Shown: positions 1 to 13,025, counted from the first letter of the stretch. The stretch is 64,000 nt of DNA from Polyporus tsugae (GCA_024305745.1 JAHRBS010000005.1:186001-250000); one strand, 5' to 3'. A program made the numbers and translations. Notes: generated from the sequence alone by a model not told the origin.

Positions 1-3000
1 GGATAGCCGTTGCATTTCCTCGTAATCCGCTGGGTGGATCTGCCCTTGGAAGGATTGCAAATATGTGAGGGAGGAGTACCGATGCCGTTTGTCGCGGTGG
101 GCCTTGATGCGCTGCCAGGTGATGGTGCGCTGCTGGACCTGGAAGAGGATGGCGGAGGTCGCGAAGTGCCACCATGCCTTCGCTCTGTTCTCATCGAGTA
201 GTTTGGGGCAGGGGTAGAAGGCCATAACTTCCAAAGGAATGTCCTTCTTCATCACGACGTGACATCTTCCTGGGCTTGAGCATTCGGGAACAATGTCCTG
301 ATACCCTGTCAAGGTCTTGCCGTCCTCAGACAACGTCAGTCGGAGATGTTCGGTCTGAAGAGATGTCGAGTTGAATGTCGTGGTGAAGGTGAATATCGGA
401 TCGCCGGCTGACGTTGAGTTGCATTCTCCGACCATGGTTGCGCGAGTGCAAATCCAAGGAAGGTACAACTTTGGCGAAGCGATGACCTGACGCTTATTGG
501 TGGATGAGGGGTGGAAGTGGAGGTTACGCAACGGTACACCAAAGCCCCCGTCTACCGCGTCAACCACACCTGACCAACGCCCGAGGCTAAGAACCTCGTC
601 AGAACGGTCCTGTTCTGCTTGGAATGCGAGTGCAACATACATCGGCATCAGGGAATCATCAATATCCTCCCCGATCTCGTCATCATGAACACCGTCCTCG
701 TCACTGGGGTAGAAATCCTCTTGATGGGTGGGGTACTTGAGAATGCTCGTGTTGGGAAGTTCTTCGCTGGGTTGATACGTGTCGTCTTCATCGCTGCGCC
801 GTGCGTTGAACTCGGGCATGAATCCCAACGGGGAGAACTGAAAACGTTGAGTTGCGTTTCATAGCGAATAGGTTGATGAATTTCCTCACTATCCCATAAG
901 CAAAATCGCGAAGTTCCTGAGGAACCATAAGACGTCGCTGCTGGAACAACCCTGACGGAAGTAAACAATTTCAGGCTGGGCGTGCGAGTGAGGTAACACT
1001 TGACCTACCAGAAAGCTCGTTCCGGCGTAGCTCGAATGCGTCCTTAATAATGTTGATGGACTCTTGTGCGTCGACCAATTCATCCATGTGGAGGATTTGT
1101 ACTCGACCCAGCTTCATGATGTCGTAGTGGCGAGACAGGAGTAAGTGCAACAAAGGGAAGACGTTCTGCAACGATCCAGTCGACCGTCAGGCCATTCCAT
1201 CACTGTCACAATCAGAAATGTAAACGGACCCTCTCCAGACCCTTCCGCCCGTTGATGAGCGCGAGCGTGTCCAAAGCGTCAATTTCATACTTCACAGTCT
1301 CCAAGCCTTTCCGCAACCGTGCTTCATTCTGATCCATATACTCCTGGAAGCGTGGCAAGAGAAAAGGTCGCTCAGTGTCCGCCTGGAATGGCTGGACCAT
1401 GTTCGCCACAACATCGCGAGTGAGATCCAGGTATTCGCTGATCTTGAACCTGTTAGGAACGCGGATGGTCTCTAGAAGCTTCGACATGGAATCCAACGTG
1501 GATAGGATTTTTCGTCGGTATGCAGTCATACACACTTGCCAGCCTGTGAATAGCTAGAATCAGGTTATTGATGAAATGTAGCGACGTTCGTGCACGTACC
1601 GACGGCCCAATAAGCCATCCAGTGCAAAAGACTGCGACAACGTAAGACATTGCAATCGGGTGTGGTCATTCCGACGTACCTCCAGCCCTTTGGCCGCGAA
1701 GTTGTAAATTGGTTCACCTCGTGGATGGTGACGTACCCGGACGCATCCTCGTCCAATGCCTCTATGATCGGTTGAACGTGCATGAGATCGATGTATTCAA
1801 ACGTCCAGGCGTCGTCTTCGCCGATATTTCGACGCTTCTGTGTCTCGTCAACTTCAAGGCCACGGTGTTCTTGCTCCTCTTGCTTTTGCAGATAGTAATC
1901 GTGGATTGCAAGAACAAGGTGGCGCGCTTTGACGATGCCCCGCCATCTCTTCGGAAGGCTCAGTCACCAACTCTGGGACGAATAGGACGTGCAAAACCAA
2001 AACCCACCATATCTTTCCAGATCTCGTACAGATCCTAAAGAATCAAGAGGCATCAGCATGGGATATGAAGCAATAGGCTGCACAAACGTACGGGGTCGAT
2101 GATCCTCTCATGGGGCCCAGCCAGGACCGAGCTAATGACCCTATCCCCCTCATGGACGACAAACCTCTTCATCTCCTCCGCCAACTCCCTCGTCTGGATC
2201 TCGAACTTCCTCTCGAACACCTCCAGATTCTTCTTGATCTCAGTCGAAGGCGCCTGCACCAGCTCCTGCTTCAACATCGCGATCTCCTGCTCGTGCGAAA
2301 ACTCAACCCCGTCCGCATAGGCCCTCACTGGAAAGGGCGGACTGCGCGCGATATCGGAGCCACGGATAGGCTGCTCGCTGTAGAATGGCGCGGTGGGGTA
2401 AGCAGCCGACATCCCACTCGCGTAGGGGGTTGGCGTGTAGAAATTCGAAGCGCCGGCGCGCTGGCTCTCAGCACCGGCATGCGACCTCGTTCGTCTGCGC
2501 GAGCGTTGGCTCTCCGCCGCGCGAGAGTAGTCGAAGCCAGAGTGGGATCGGTGGCGACTAGAACCTGCGATCCCCGCAATGCTAGAAGTGCGTGCTGGGA
2601 CCCGGAGGTAGGGAGCCCTGTCATCGACGACCAAGTCGGGAATGCGTTCGAAGGAACGCTCGCGTTCGATGAGGGTTTGGAGGACGTCTGGGCGCTGGAG
2701 GGCGGCGTCTGGTCCGCCCGCTTGTTCGACCACGGTGTTGAGCATACGCTGGGACGGCGGAACGGAGCGATCGAAGAACTTCAGAATCAACTCCATCCTA
2801 GTGTTGTGTGAATCCGAACGATCAATGTCAAAGGCGAATACTAGAGTTACCTCGTCATAAGGGTATCAAGCTTGTCGTTGGCGCGGTCAACAGCCATGCC
2901 TGTGTGTATTGAGACAACGAAGTTGAACTCCGCCTTGCGGTCCGCGAAGAGCTGGATGAACCCCTTGAGCTTATCGTCCCATATGGGCCCCTTGAAGACC

Positions 3001-3689
3001 TTGACGAGCAGCCGCTTCTTCGAGTATGTGTCGCAGACGTTTGCGCACTCCTTGATGTCGTTCGCGGTGCGCTTCACTAAATCCTCGAGCCGAGCGCCGA
3101 TCGTCATGCCGTCTCTTGCGACATGGTTCGCACGTACGCTCTGCAGCCTAGGAGACACATTAGTACCCCCCAAAGGCCGCGGAAATTGGAAGGAGAAGCC
3201 GTACTGGAGGAGGACAGACATCATGTTGCTCATCTCGAGGAACAAAAGGTTGACTTTCTTGTCGTTGTCCCTTCGCTTGATCTCGAGCTCGATCACGACC
3301 TTGAACGCCCCAACGGCAACTGTTCGCAGGCATCGTATCAGTTTTCCCACACAGAACAGAACATGGTTTCAAACCTAGAACGTACTAGCAACGAACGGGT
3401 GAATCTGCGCGAGGGCCTCCAGCGCCTTTACGAGCGGGGGCAAACTGTCCACGAGCGAGTTGACTCCATCGCGCAGAAGGTTGAGTCCGTCACTGTTCGA
3501 GGCGGTATCGACGACTTTCGTGGCCGCTTCGAGGCCGAGACCGGCCTGCTTATCCTTGCCCTCTAGCTTCCGCGTCTTCAAGTTTCGGGCGCTGGCCACG
3601 TCGAGCGCACGTTTCGCATCGTCGACTTCGGAGGGGACCGTGCCCGTTTCGCCAGTGGACGGTCCGAGCTTGGGTTTGTCTAGGGACAT
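1..3689 (-). CDS. EF-hand protein with helical STAND-type N-terminal region (3' end beyond window)
   Basis: Multi-exon gene starting at 3689 (MSLDKPKLGPSTGE) and running off the left edge. Exon 1 is 3689-3386 (donor GTACGT), exon 2 is 3319-2851, and exon 3 starts at 2797. The N-terminal part is helical and repetitive (AFKVVIELEIKRRDNDKKV; RKAEFNFVVSIHTG), like the helical N-terminal regions of fungal STAND-type proteins. A Ser/Arg/Tyr-rich linker follows at about 2600-2350, then the block GDRVISSVLAGPHERIIDP. After two short introns a single EF-hand loop appears (DEDASGYVTIHE, about 1725-1760), with D1, D3, S5, G6, T9 and E12 in place, followed by a Trp-rich segment (SLLHWMAYWAVG). The order matches a large agaricomycete EF-hand family that I recognise by its pattern. 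The tail from about 970 to 1 stays open in changing frames and has beta-rich sequence (TFTTTFNSTSLQ). Calcium binding is inferred from the loop; the cellular role is unknown. Confidence 0.82.
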
Positions 3690-4604
3690 CAGTACTAGTG
3701 TAGTTGAAGTACGCCTTCAATGGACAGGTTGCCAACACGTAGTCTGAAAGAGTCAAGACACTTGAAGGCAGGGAGGCTAGATAGACAAATCAGTGGGAAT
3801 GTGAAGTGAAAGGAGGGCAGTTATATGCACTCGCTCGCGCCTCGGGCCTCAGGCTCCAATTACAGCATAAATTGGCATTTGACATCCGTTTCGGACCAGA
3901 AAGATTGACTGCGCGGAGGAAGGAGGCCTCGTGGTGAGTCTTGAACGTGAACGGTCGCGCGCATTGATCGATAGTAAGTAAGTACACAGCCTTGTGGACA
4001 GATAGCAGGGACTCTGTACGTACCGCCTTGGAAACCCGGCCAGCGCACAATCGGCGCACGGGCAGCATCTGGAGCTTGAGCTTGAGGCGTGGTAGTTATG
4101 TATACCATACAATCCTCATGAGTGCCCACAGCGAACCGAGAGCACCTAATTCATCCGACATTGACAGAGGTCTGGCCTGAGGCTCTATCGCACAAACGCG
4201 GTCGATGGACACGGTCTGAGTCAGGTCTGAGTAAGGGCCTCAATGCGCGCATTCGCAGACATACTGTATATACACACCCATGGGCTTCCGACCACATCTG
4301 GACAGAGGAAACGCGAAGGAGATGGTTCAATACTACGGATACTGGTACGTTTAACACAGGCGACTACTATGAGCGAACAGGACAGTATACGAGGACAGAC
4401 GAGCCAGTATAAGACAATGCATGAGCGTGATTGTGAAGTGCGATAAGCATACGAGGACGGACAAAAAACCGAACAGACATGACGGAGGAGTGGTGAGTAG
4501 ACGTGGCCAAAGTAGCAAGAGGAGAAAAAATGCGAAGCATGAACGTTCCTCGTCCCCGGATGAGACGAAGTTGCATGTAAACGAGGGCGGTGAACGGTCA
4601 CCGG
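3690..4604. other. intergenic: 5' region of EF-hand gene, 3' region of Aly/REF gene
   Basis: No open frame here has protein-like composition. The right part lies downstream of the Aly/REF stop codon, and the left part should hold the EF-hand gene promoter. A TATA-like tgcatataact is readable on the minus strand near 3820-3830. Confidence 0.5.
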
Positions 4605-5675
4605 TCACCGGTCGACGTCCATCTTGTTCGCGTTGTCCCTTCCGCGCCGTCCCCTTCCCCGCCCTCGCCCACGCCCACGTCCACGACCTGCTGGCCTCTG
4701 GGTGTACTCCTTTGGGTCCGCCCCTGGAGGTGCAACCAAGACGTGCGCCCTAGAATCGGTCGCGAGGATCTCGTCCGACCGTAGCTTACTGCGTTGGGGG
4801 AAGGAACCTCGGTTAGCATACGACCATCGACGAACGGCAGGAGAGCCGGCCACCGGGGACATAGGACATTAGATATTGCAACTCACGAGCCTGAGTTTGA
4901 GTCGTCGCTCATGAGCACGTCCACACTGCCCTCTACGAGCGCCGCGCCAATGCGTCCGGAAAGAGTGGCATTGACTCCCCCAACAATCTTGACCTCCAGC
5001 GTTCGCCCGTCGGCAGGTTGGCCGTGGAACTTGGCGACGGCCGCCTGCGCGTCTTTCTCGTGCTTGAACGTGAGGCGCACGACTGGGTCGGGCGCGGTCG
5101 TGTGGAGGACGGCAGAGGTTATTGGTCCGCACCTCTTGAAGATGGCCTACGAGGAGGTAGAAAATTGCTTAATGGATATTCGGGTGCAGGTAGTGATAGG
5201 GGGCTTTACCTCGACGTCCGCAGCACTTGTTCCGCGCACCAAGCCTGAGACTTGGACGACGTTCCCCCTAGAGCTTGCGCCCTTGATGGACAGGGCACTC
5301 TTGTCGCCAACGGCGTCTCTGAGGGCCTTGTCGGCGACGCCAAAGTTCATCTTGGGGGCAGACTGGGGGGCATTGGAGAGACGTGCGGAGAGGGAGCGGG
5401 GCGAATTGGACTTGTTGTACATGTCGTGCTCCCAGGCACCGTTGACGTCGCCTTTTGGAGGGCGGTGAGTGCGGTCCTGTTGACGAAGTGATGCATGGAG
5501 CACAAGGGAGGAGGTGTTATGAGGAATGGTGAGATGGGATAAGAATGTGGAGGGTCGGGGGGAGGCGCACATATGGAACCGATGCTGCAGCACGATGCGA
5601 CTTTGGGCGAACAGGGCCAACGGCGGCGTTGCCGTTGGTCTGGGGGAGGCTGATGCGCTCGAGAAGGGACGCCAT
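4605..5675 (-). CDS. Aly/REF-family RNA-binding mRNA export adaptor (Yra1/Mlo3/THOC4 type)
   Basis: Starts at 5675 (MASLLERISLPQTNGNAA). The N-terminal part is low complexity with RSLSARLSNAPQSAPKM-type sequence. An RRM follows: beta-1 VVQVSGLVRGTSAADVE, an intron near 5190-5150, helix 1 AIFKRCGPITSAVL, beta-2/3 VVRLTFKHEKDAQAAVAKF, and beta-4 RTLEVKIVGG. After a second intron (about 4880-4815) the C-terminus is a long Arg-Gly tract (about 4700-4640) ending NANKMDVDR, the usual RGG tail of Aly/REF proteins. Known members bridge TREX to the export receptor Mex67/NXF1 in the nucleus. The RRM is interrupted by the usual short fungal introns. The exact join in the N-terminal low-complexity region (about 5600-5480) is uncertain. 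Confidence 0.78.
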
Positions 5676-6324
5676 GGAGAGATTGTCGACAGGAGAGAGC
5701 GGAAGAGGCGATGGCAGAGACCGAGGCGGAGGCAGAGGCGGAGGCGGAGGCGATGGGAGTAGCCAAGGATGCACACTCGAGGACTGCAGCCACCGCCACT
5801 CAACCACCAATGTTTGTCCTTGTTACTCGTCCACGTGGCTATAGGCGCTCATTTACCTGGTGCAATCCGCAAACAACTTATGTACAGTGTGTGATAGCCC
5901 GGACTCGAGCTAACTTATCACTGTGAGCCAGTCACTGGTCCTCTCCAACTTGTCTTGCGCAGACACGCTCACAGCGAGTGCTTCGCTCGGTCACCCAGAC
6001 TGACCCTCGCCGCCCCCCATTCCTCCGACGAAGCCGTCAGCAAGTCCCATCCACTCGGGCAAACCAAGCTTTCAGATGACTGTCCCCAACTCAGACCCGA
6101 AACCCGCACACCTACGTAAGTTGCCCCGAAAATTATTCATTACGATACAGATCATTACACATTAATCGTCATCGTGAATTAGTTCCCCTCTAGGCAATGA
6201 TCACGTTGAGTCCGTCATCGTCAATCCGTCATCTCAGTCTGTCGTCAACACTCGTCTCGGGGAGGACCATGCGCCGTCGCCGACTGCCGCGTGCGGGGAA
6301 CCCAGCGCACCGTAAGCAAGGTGC
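5676..6324. other. intergenic: Aly/REF upstream region and chitinase 3' flank
   Basis: Holds a short GAGGCGGAGGCA-type minisatellite at about 5709-5757, immediately 5' of the Aly/REF start codon, so it may be transcribed as leader. No further gene is seen up to the chitinase stop at 6325. Confidence 0.5.
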
Positions 6325-7417
6325 TCACTGGAACGACGAGCCCTTGGCAGCCTGGATCCAAGCGGCGTTCGCGTTGGGGAACTGGAACGCCATGACTCCA
6401 CCCTTCCAGCCAGCAGCGTGCGCCTGGTCAATGCACTGCCCGAGCGTCGCAGGGTCGATGAAGCCGTTCGTGGCGTCGCTCGCCCCGCCGGGCTTGCCAA
6501 TCACGAGCTTGTTGAGGTCGAAGCCGTTCTTCGGGATCTCGAGCAGCGCAGAGCCCGTGAACGGCGCCCCAGCGGTCGTGATAAGACCCGCGCAGTCGGC
6601 GTACAGGTTCTGGTTGTAGAACTGGATGTTGTACTGCGAAGCAAAACACGTGTGAGTGCCGTCTTGAGATGAACCGCAGTGAACATGCAAGACTCACAAA
6701 GTCGATCAGAGCGCCGACGTTCTTGTTGATCGTCACGTACGCGCCAGCAGCGAACTGCGGGTTAGGCGCGAGCCACGGAGCGAGCGGTGCGTGCGAGAGG
6801 ATGAACTGGCCCTGAGGAAGGGTCGTGCGGAGAGTCGTCGTGAAGGTCGACACCCAGGTCTCCGCCGCGCCGTCGCCCTTGTTCATGGCAGTCAGGTCCT
6901 CGTAGTCGACATCAATCCCATCCAGTTGGTTGTTGAGCACGAACTGCGAGAACGTGGTGGCCGTGCCGACAGGGTCAGCACCCTGCGTGGTGGGCTGGTC
7001 CGTCTCGCCGAAAGCAGAGACGATGATGTTGACCCCGGCCTGGGCGTACTGCGCCTTCGTCGCGGCACGGGCGTCAGGCGCGAGCGCCGCGTAGGCACCG
7101 GCCTGGTCGAGTGCGCCCTTGAGAGTGAGGAAGGAGAGGGCAACGACGTTGAAGCCCTAAACCGAGTTCATGTGAGATCCATAGATCAAAGAACAAGCGT
7201 GCTAACGGTTACTCACCTTGATTTGGTCAACCGGAGGAAGGACATCCGCAGAGACAAAACGGTCGCTGTAGACGACGAAAGCGGGGCTCGGGATCGAGAC
7301 AGCCCGCGAGGCCAGAGGCGCGGCCTGGGTGGGGACAGGAACAGCAAGGACGCTGCTCACAGAGGCCAGCGCCAGCGCCGCCGAGACGGAGGTGATCATG
7401 CGGGAGAAGGAGAACAT
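6325..7417 (-). CDS. secreted GH18 chitinase/endo-N-acetylglucosaminidase-type hydrolase
   Basis: Three exons, 7417-7217, 7156-6698 and 6633-6325, join in frame to 322 residues. The N-terminus has a signal peptide (MFSFSRMITSVSAALALASVSSVLA) with probable cleavage near AVPVP. The GH18 signature DxxDxDxE is intact as DGIDVDYE at residues 146-153, and Glu153 is the expected catalytic acid. An upstream strand, GVNIIVSAFGETD, corresponds to the conserved SxGG-like strand of the barrel. Late strands include KLVIGKPGG and WKGGVMAFQFPN. No chitin-binding module or Ser/Thr linker is visible, so this is a compact single-domain enzyme. Likely roles are remodelling of the cell's own wall or attack on fungal or insect chitin. 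The short form is also compatible with endo-beta-N-acetylglucosaminidase specificity, which cannot be settled from sequence alone. Confidence 0.87.
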
Positions 7418-7555
7418 CGCTAGGACGTGACAAAAAAGCGAGAGACGAAGAAAGCGTTGAAAAAAAAAGCCGACTAGCGGACTTTTAGAATGTGAGAACG
7501 AAAGTAAAGTAGTGAACGAAGCGGGGGGTGAGGAACCACTGTGCAATTGCCCATG

Positions 7556-7563
7556 TTTTTATA
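7556..7563 (-). promoter_or_regulatory. TATA box of the GH18 gene
   Basis: TATAAAAA on the minus strand, about 140 bp before the start codon at 7417, preceded directly by CCAA. The strong core promoter fits a regulated secreted enzyme. Confidence 0.5.
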
Positions 7564-10500
7564 TTGGACCAGCACCCGCGCTACCAATTGCAATTGCGGT
7601 GAGATGGGGATTGGATATGGGATTGCGAAACCCCTTGCCTTGGGAAACGCGACCTTGACGCGGGTTAGACGGGCAAACCATCGCCTGCGTGTGCACAGGG
7701 CATAGCGCAGGCTTGCGGTGAACTCGCCAAGCTCGGTCTTGAACGTTTGAACATTAGCCCACCAAGAGTGCATCGGATCTGAGCGGATTGATGTCTGACA
7801 ATTGCAACACAACAAACACCAGCGGTGATGGATGTGATCTAAATTCGGGCAACGGCCCCATTCATTACCATACAAACTCATCTAATTTATTACATCTGTG
7901 CCGTTTTTCCGGATGCTGCACAGGGTTGGCATGGCAAGAAGTGCAGTCTAGGCAGGGGTTTACGATGAAAGGGGACTCAAGTCTCAAGTACACAGCCTCG
8001 AGAGCGATAGCCGGCCGTTATCCAACTACGAAACGAAGAAATCTGGCCGCTACCCGGTCAGGGGGTCTGCAGGAGAAGCCGGACGCAGCCTGACGCTAGT
8101 AGATTGTAAAGATGAAACGATATAAGTACTTACAGTGGCATGGCCGAGAACCGACGGACAGATGGCCAGGAACCGTGGCTGAATCGGCGCTTGCATTGCC
8201 AAAAAGCGTTGTTTGAGGCCGGGGTTCTGCATGCACGGGCGGACTAACAAGGTAACTAGTACTAGCACGGACGTTCAATATGCTATGGCATTCGAATCGC
8301 GATGCGGGGAATGGAGCATGGGTGGAGTGGGAGGGGACTTGCACAGACGATCATGCCCAGTCCGAGATCCAGCGCATCGGCGCTTAGTTACTATAGCGTC
8401 CGGCGGTTGCATCACGCTGTACCAAGGTTACGGTTGCGGGCCGTACTTCGCCAGTAGCAGTGAGGTGATGCAAATTTATCTATCGGATTCTACAGTATCC
8501 TGCCTTCCTGCACAGTTGTTACTTAGCGGCTGAGCTGATATTGGTGAACGACTGTCATGGACTGGAAACCGATGAAGGAGCCGTTGAAGTACCGGACTTA
8601 TCAAGAGCTGCGGAGACCGTCACCGCCGGCACAGTACTGCCACGGCGTCCGCCGCTATGATGCAACATAGCTCGCGAACCGAATGCGCATCAAGCGTAGG
8701 CTGCCTGGTTAGTATGCATATGGATGATGCAATTAGTGTATACGTACTACAATATATACCGTCTCCGACTGGATCGTTTTCCCTCGATAGACTTTGGGGC
8801 GATTGCGACCGAGTCGGCCTAAGGGTCTTCGTGACGGGCGTACTTGCAAAGTAGGTAAGTAAACACTTGGTTCACCACGGTAATTCCGAGACAGATGATC
8901 TCGCAGAATGCAAAACTTGCCAACTATGACAGTCGGAAGCAACCACTCGCCAACTTATGCATACGGAGATTGGGGTTAACTGTGGACTGATCAAGAAGAA
9001 CGAGACAGTGAAATAGTACTTTGGTCATCACGACGAGGCTGGTAGTGATATCGGATTTAGAAACCTACCACTGACAAGTTGAGCCAGCCTGGCTTGAGGG
9101 AATACCGACGCCGCATGGAGAATTGAATGGACATGTCGTTCCCTGAGACCACCCAGTGGCAGTTCTATAGGCTCAGCCAGGGCTCAGCGCATGCAAGTTC
9201 ATTATCCCATGAGACGCTATTTGGGAAGGAGCTATCGGGATTAAATTCCCTGCATCTGCCCTGCATTGTAACCTGATCAAATGCATCATTGAAATACAAG
9301 ATGCAGCGCCCTCGGCGGCCCGCAAAATTTGAACAGCCCGCCGCCCAACCATTATGAAATTTAATCCTCGCTCACCTCCCTGGCAGCCCCCCTGAGCTAA
9401 CGTCATCTTGTTGGAGGTATTTCCTCGAGAACAGTCACTGCAAAGAAGTCCTCCTCGCGTAAAGGCGATGGAAAGGCTTGGGAATTAGACCTTGCCGTCA
9501 GACTTTCGCCAGGACGGAAAGGCTTTGAAAAGGCGCCTTTCTGTCGGGATAAAAGGCGAAACTGCTTTTCCCGGCTCAGATTAGCGCCTTCCCAAAACCT
9601 TTCCTCCTGTGTGAAAGGTCTAGACATTTCTAACGCCTTTCCTCACTGCGGAAAAGTTGATTTATTTGCAGTGAGTACTGGGTAGAAGGAGCATATGTTG
9701 TGATGGCAGCATCGCAGAATTTTCGACAACGGTTTGACACGCTTTGGAATCAGACAGGGGTCGGGACATGATCATGGCCGCCCATGCTGGTATACGCGCT
9801 CTAGCTTGAAACTCACCGTGTTGGGCATGTGCGTTTACGTGCTAGCATGAAGCTCGTGGGCGTATCTTTACATTTGAGAGGGTGATGCATGTTGTCACAT
9901 GACGCGTACCCGGGCTGGGAAAATTTTGGTGCTACTGAATAGTCACTCCACTGGCTAAGTAAGTTCAAGGGTACTTACCGGATTTTTCCTGGAATCATGA
10001 TGCATCTCAAGAGATGTAGGTTGGGACATGGATTAGAGCTGAAGGGTTTCCGCAACGGAGGAACTTTGGGCGGTCTTTGTCAGTGTCTTGAATGGGCGTT
10101 ACGCTGGACCTCCGAGTCTCGGACGAACAGTCACACGAAACAGCGTTTCATAGAAGTTCATAGGGAAAAGAGGTAAGTGTTCAGCAAGGGTTGGAAAGGG
10201 GTGATGGGAGAAGAATACCTGAAACTAGGCAGCTGCTGAGTGTGAATTCGAACGTTGAAGTTCACCGTCGAATTGGGTCTGGGTGAAGTTGAAAGCGCCA
10301 GGGCAACTCCTCGGTGAGATCGATCAGGTCACGAGAATAGAAAGCATGAGTATGAAGAAGGGCGAATCAGGCTTCAGCGGGAAGATCGTCGCCGTTCTCA
10401 GTTCGCTGGCGCGTCCATGTGCGCCCGAGCGTAACTTGAAGGGAGGATCATGGATGGGCGAAGCTCGTTGTGACGATGGTCACGGTGGAGGAGGCTGTGT

Positions 10501-10767
10501 GCAACACGAGGCTGGTCGCCCAGCTCCTCCCACAGCGCCATCCCCGGCCATCTGCGTTCCTGGCAAAGTTGGCTCTCCAAAACCCCGCTAGCTTCCCCAG
10601 CTTGCTCTTCTGAATCCAACTCTCCTGACAGCTCATGGTAGTGAGCTGGCGCATAATTACATACTCGTGCGTGGACGTGACTACAAGCACTAACATCGCG
10701 CTTAAGGCGGCGGCCAGCGAAGGATGGTCGCCCGCGATGCGCAGATTGCGAGAAGAGTGCCAATGAT
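7564..10767. other. gene-poor region
   Basis: About 3.2 kb without a supportable gene. All open frames are short and lack family motifs, signal peptides or splice-linked continuations. The only structure seen is the repeat-rich patch at 9432-9680. Confidence 0.5.
9432..9680. repeat. possible degenerate inverted-repeat element rich in AAAGGCG motifs
   Basis: The ends are CAGTCACTGCAAA on the left and the complement of CAGTACTCACTGCAAA on the right, alike except for a 3-base gap. Inside, AAAGGC/GCCTTT occurs at least eight times in both orientations, including the palindrome AAAGGCGCCTTT near 9530. This looks like a decayed MITE. A cluster of regulatory sites is the alternative. Confidence 0.3.
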
Positions 10768-13025
10768 GTGAGCAAAGCAATCTTCTTCTCTGTCACAGAA
10801 GAGATGAAGCGCCAATCAGGCATCCTGACCTTGTTATTCATCCCCTTCCCTCCATGCACCGGGGAGGAGAAATCTTGCCACGTCGATGTCCTGCCGGGCG
10901 ACGCATCCAAAGTGGCCCGGGCCCGTAGCAATGGCGGCTTTGACTGGAGTCGTTGACGATGATAGAATGTACTCACAGAGAATCAGCGAGATGACCAGTG
11001 GAATGCCAATCTCGGCGTGGTTGCCCTCAGCGTCGTGCTCATCACGGTCGTCGCGCAGTGCTAGTCACGGCGCAGCGATGAGTGCTCCCAGTCCGGATCA
11101 TTAGCGACGACAGCAGCAACTCGGTATTTTCTTATACAGGAACGCTCAGAAGATCTAGTGACGTCGAGGATGCCAGGGATGAGCTGCATGTGCCATCTCG
11201 GCGTTCATCCCTCCTCCATCAAAAGATGCTTGAATCCCGCGGTCCGGTATCGAAGAAGCCCTCAATACTGCCTTTCATACTTGACCTCAAGCTTGACCCC
11301 CTCAGGCCCATCTCTGCGATATCCCGGCCTGACTTTCGCTCGCGTCTGAGCCTCAGTTCCTCACGCCTCTTCCGTCGAGCTGACACAGACGAGTTTTATC
11401 CCCGTTCTCAACCGTCTCGATCTGTGTGCCCTCGACGTTCGGGTATGGATCGGTCCGTTCCGACCAACGGCGCAACGGTTTCGCATGGACATCGGACACG
11501 GAACACGCTCAGCGGGGACACAAGGAGCACAAACGCCGGCGGGACCATCGAAGATGAAGCGCGCTCGTCATTGCCTCCATCCCAGCGCATTCCGACACCA
11601 CCGGCTCTCCCGAGCAGACGCGGATCGCTTGCGGTGACTGCGAGGCGTGCTTCGCTTCCTATAACACCCGTATCCCCCTCAGACCACATCCCGAGCTCAA
11701 GTTCGTCTTGGGGCACCCACAACACCGCAATGCACCCCGCCGTGCGCCCCCTCCCGACCCCACCGACTATGCATGGATCCGCGGCATCGCATATGGCCCC
11801 TCGGACGATGGGCATCAGTCCACTGAGTCCTGTGAGCCCGAGCACCGTTGCGCGGAACACAAACTACGCACGCTCGGCAACTCACAAGCCGCCAGGGATG
11901 GACACCGTGCCCGAGGACGGAGACGCGGATGCTAGTGAGTATGCGGAAACCAGATCCCTACACCAACTCCCTTCTCCGCCCTTATCCCCCGACCAGCCCC
12001 ACGTCGATGCGCGCAGACGGGGCTCGTCTGTGTCCTCATCTCGCGCTGGACGCCAGAGCGCGCCTAACGCACGGCCCTCCCACCGCCCGCGCTCGTCCAC
12101 AGGGCCGAGCGTGGCTCTACCACTCACCGCGGCGTTCCAAACGAGCGTCCTCAGGTCGGGAAGCGGGACGTCCGCATCATCATCTGCCCCGCCAAGTGCG
12201 TTTGGACATGGACAGAGATACGCGACGCTGACAAGCCCATCGCCACCGCCACGATCACGCCCGAGCTCTGTCAGCATGTCTTCCGCTACGGGCCCACCGC
12301 GGCCCTTGCCCTCACCTTCACCGGTCCCCGACACGGAACAGAGCATGGCGCGACCGGTCACGCAGGCATTCCGCCGCATGAGCACCACCGACATCCGCTA
12401 TCGCCACCCGCTTTCCTCCTCTTCGCGCCCGGGCAGCCCGAGCATGGAGGGCCAGTCGCGCGTATTCATGCGCCCATCCGACGCCCTACGTATCCCTCAG
12501 GCTTCGGAGGCTATGACGAGCGGGACCTCTTCCAGACCTTCTTCTTCCCATCGGCACGCCGGAGTGCACAATCCGCCGCCACTACCGTCAATCGGCCTCG
12601 GGACTGGAGGAAGCGTGGTCCCATCATCGTTCGCAACACCACCCTCACTGCCCCTCTCTCCAACTTCACCGCCTGCGCTCAGTCCCGCCGCGACGCCAGT
12701 CGCGGTGTCGACGGGCCCACAGCTCTCGGTCCAGACTTATTCGCACGCACGCACTTCGGGGATGGGCAGCGCGCATCCGTCCGCTGTCAACTGGAAGTCG
12801 CTTGCAAGCGGATCGCGTGCATCACTGGCGTCTGCCTCCACCCAGGCCCCAAATGCTTACCCTTCGGTTCCGAGGAGCCGTTCGAATAGCGTGAGGAGCG
12901 TCCGGACGCTGCCAGTGCCTCCGTGTCTCCCGGCCTTGGACTCGTTGCCGCCGCTGTTGATGGCGCTGGAGGACTCGGCGGAGGAGGATCGAGAGGACGG
13001 CAACTGTCGTAGAGGGACGCCGTGA
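10768..13025 (+). CDS. hypothetical Ser/Pro/Arg-rich protein with one predicted membrane segment
   Basis: The long open part runs from about 11103 to 13025: over 600 residues rich in Ser, Pro, Thr and Arg (PSPPPRSRPSS; RRSS motifs) with no recognisable domain, almost certainly disordered and probably phosphorylated. A preceding exon at about 10978-11063 encodes DQWNANLGVVALSVVLITV, a good single membrane segment, and joins in frame through an intron ending CATTAG. A further upstream exon from 10768 (MSKAIFFSVTEEMK) can join by a 54-bp intron starting near 10924, but this first exon is tentative. The product would be a single-pass membrane protein with a long cytoplasmic tail, as in fungal wall-sensor or scaffold proteins. 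That role is a guess. Confidence 0.45.

Noticed and set aside
2110..2811. 233-codon plus-strand frame over the EF-hand gene
   Set aside because: Shadow of the exon on the minus strand, which has matching splice sites and family motifs.
10398..10976. 192-codon minus-strand frame
   Set aside because: No domain or signal; overlaps a tentative plus-strand exon and lacks splicing partners.
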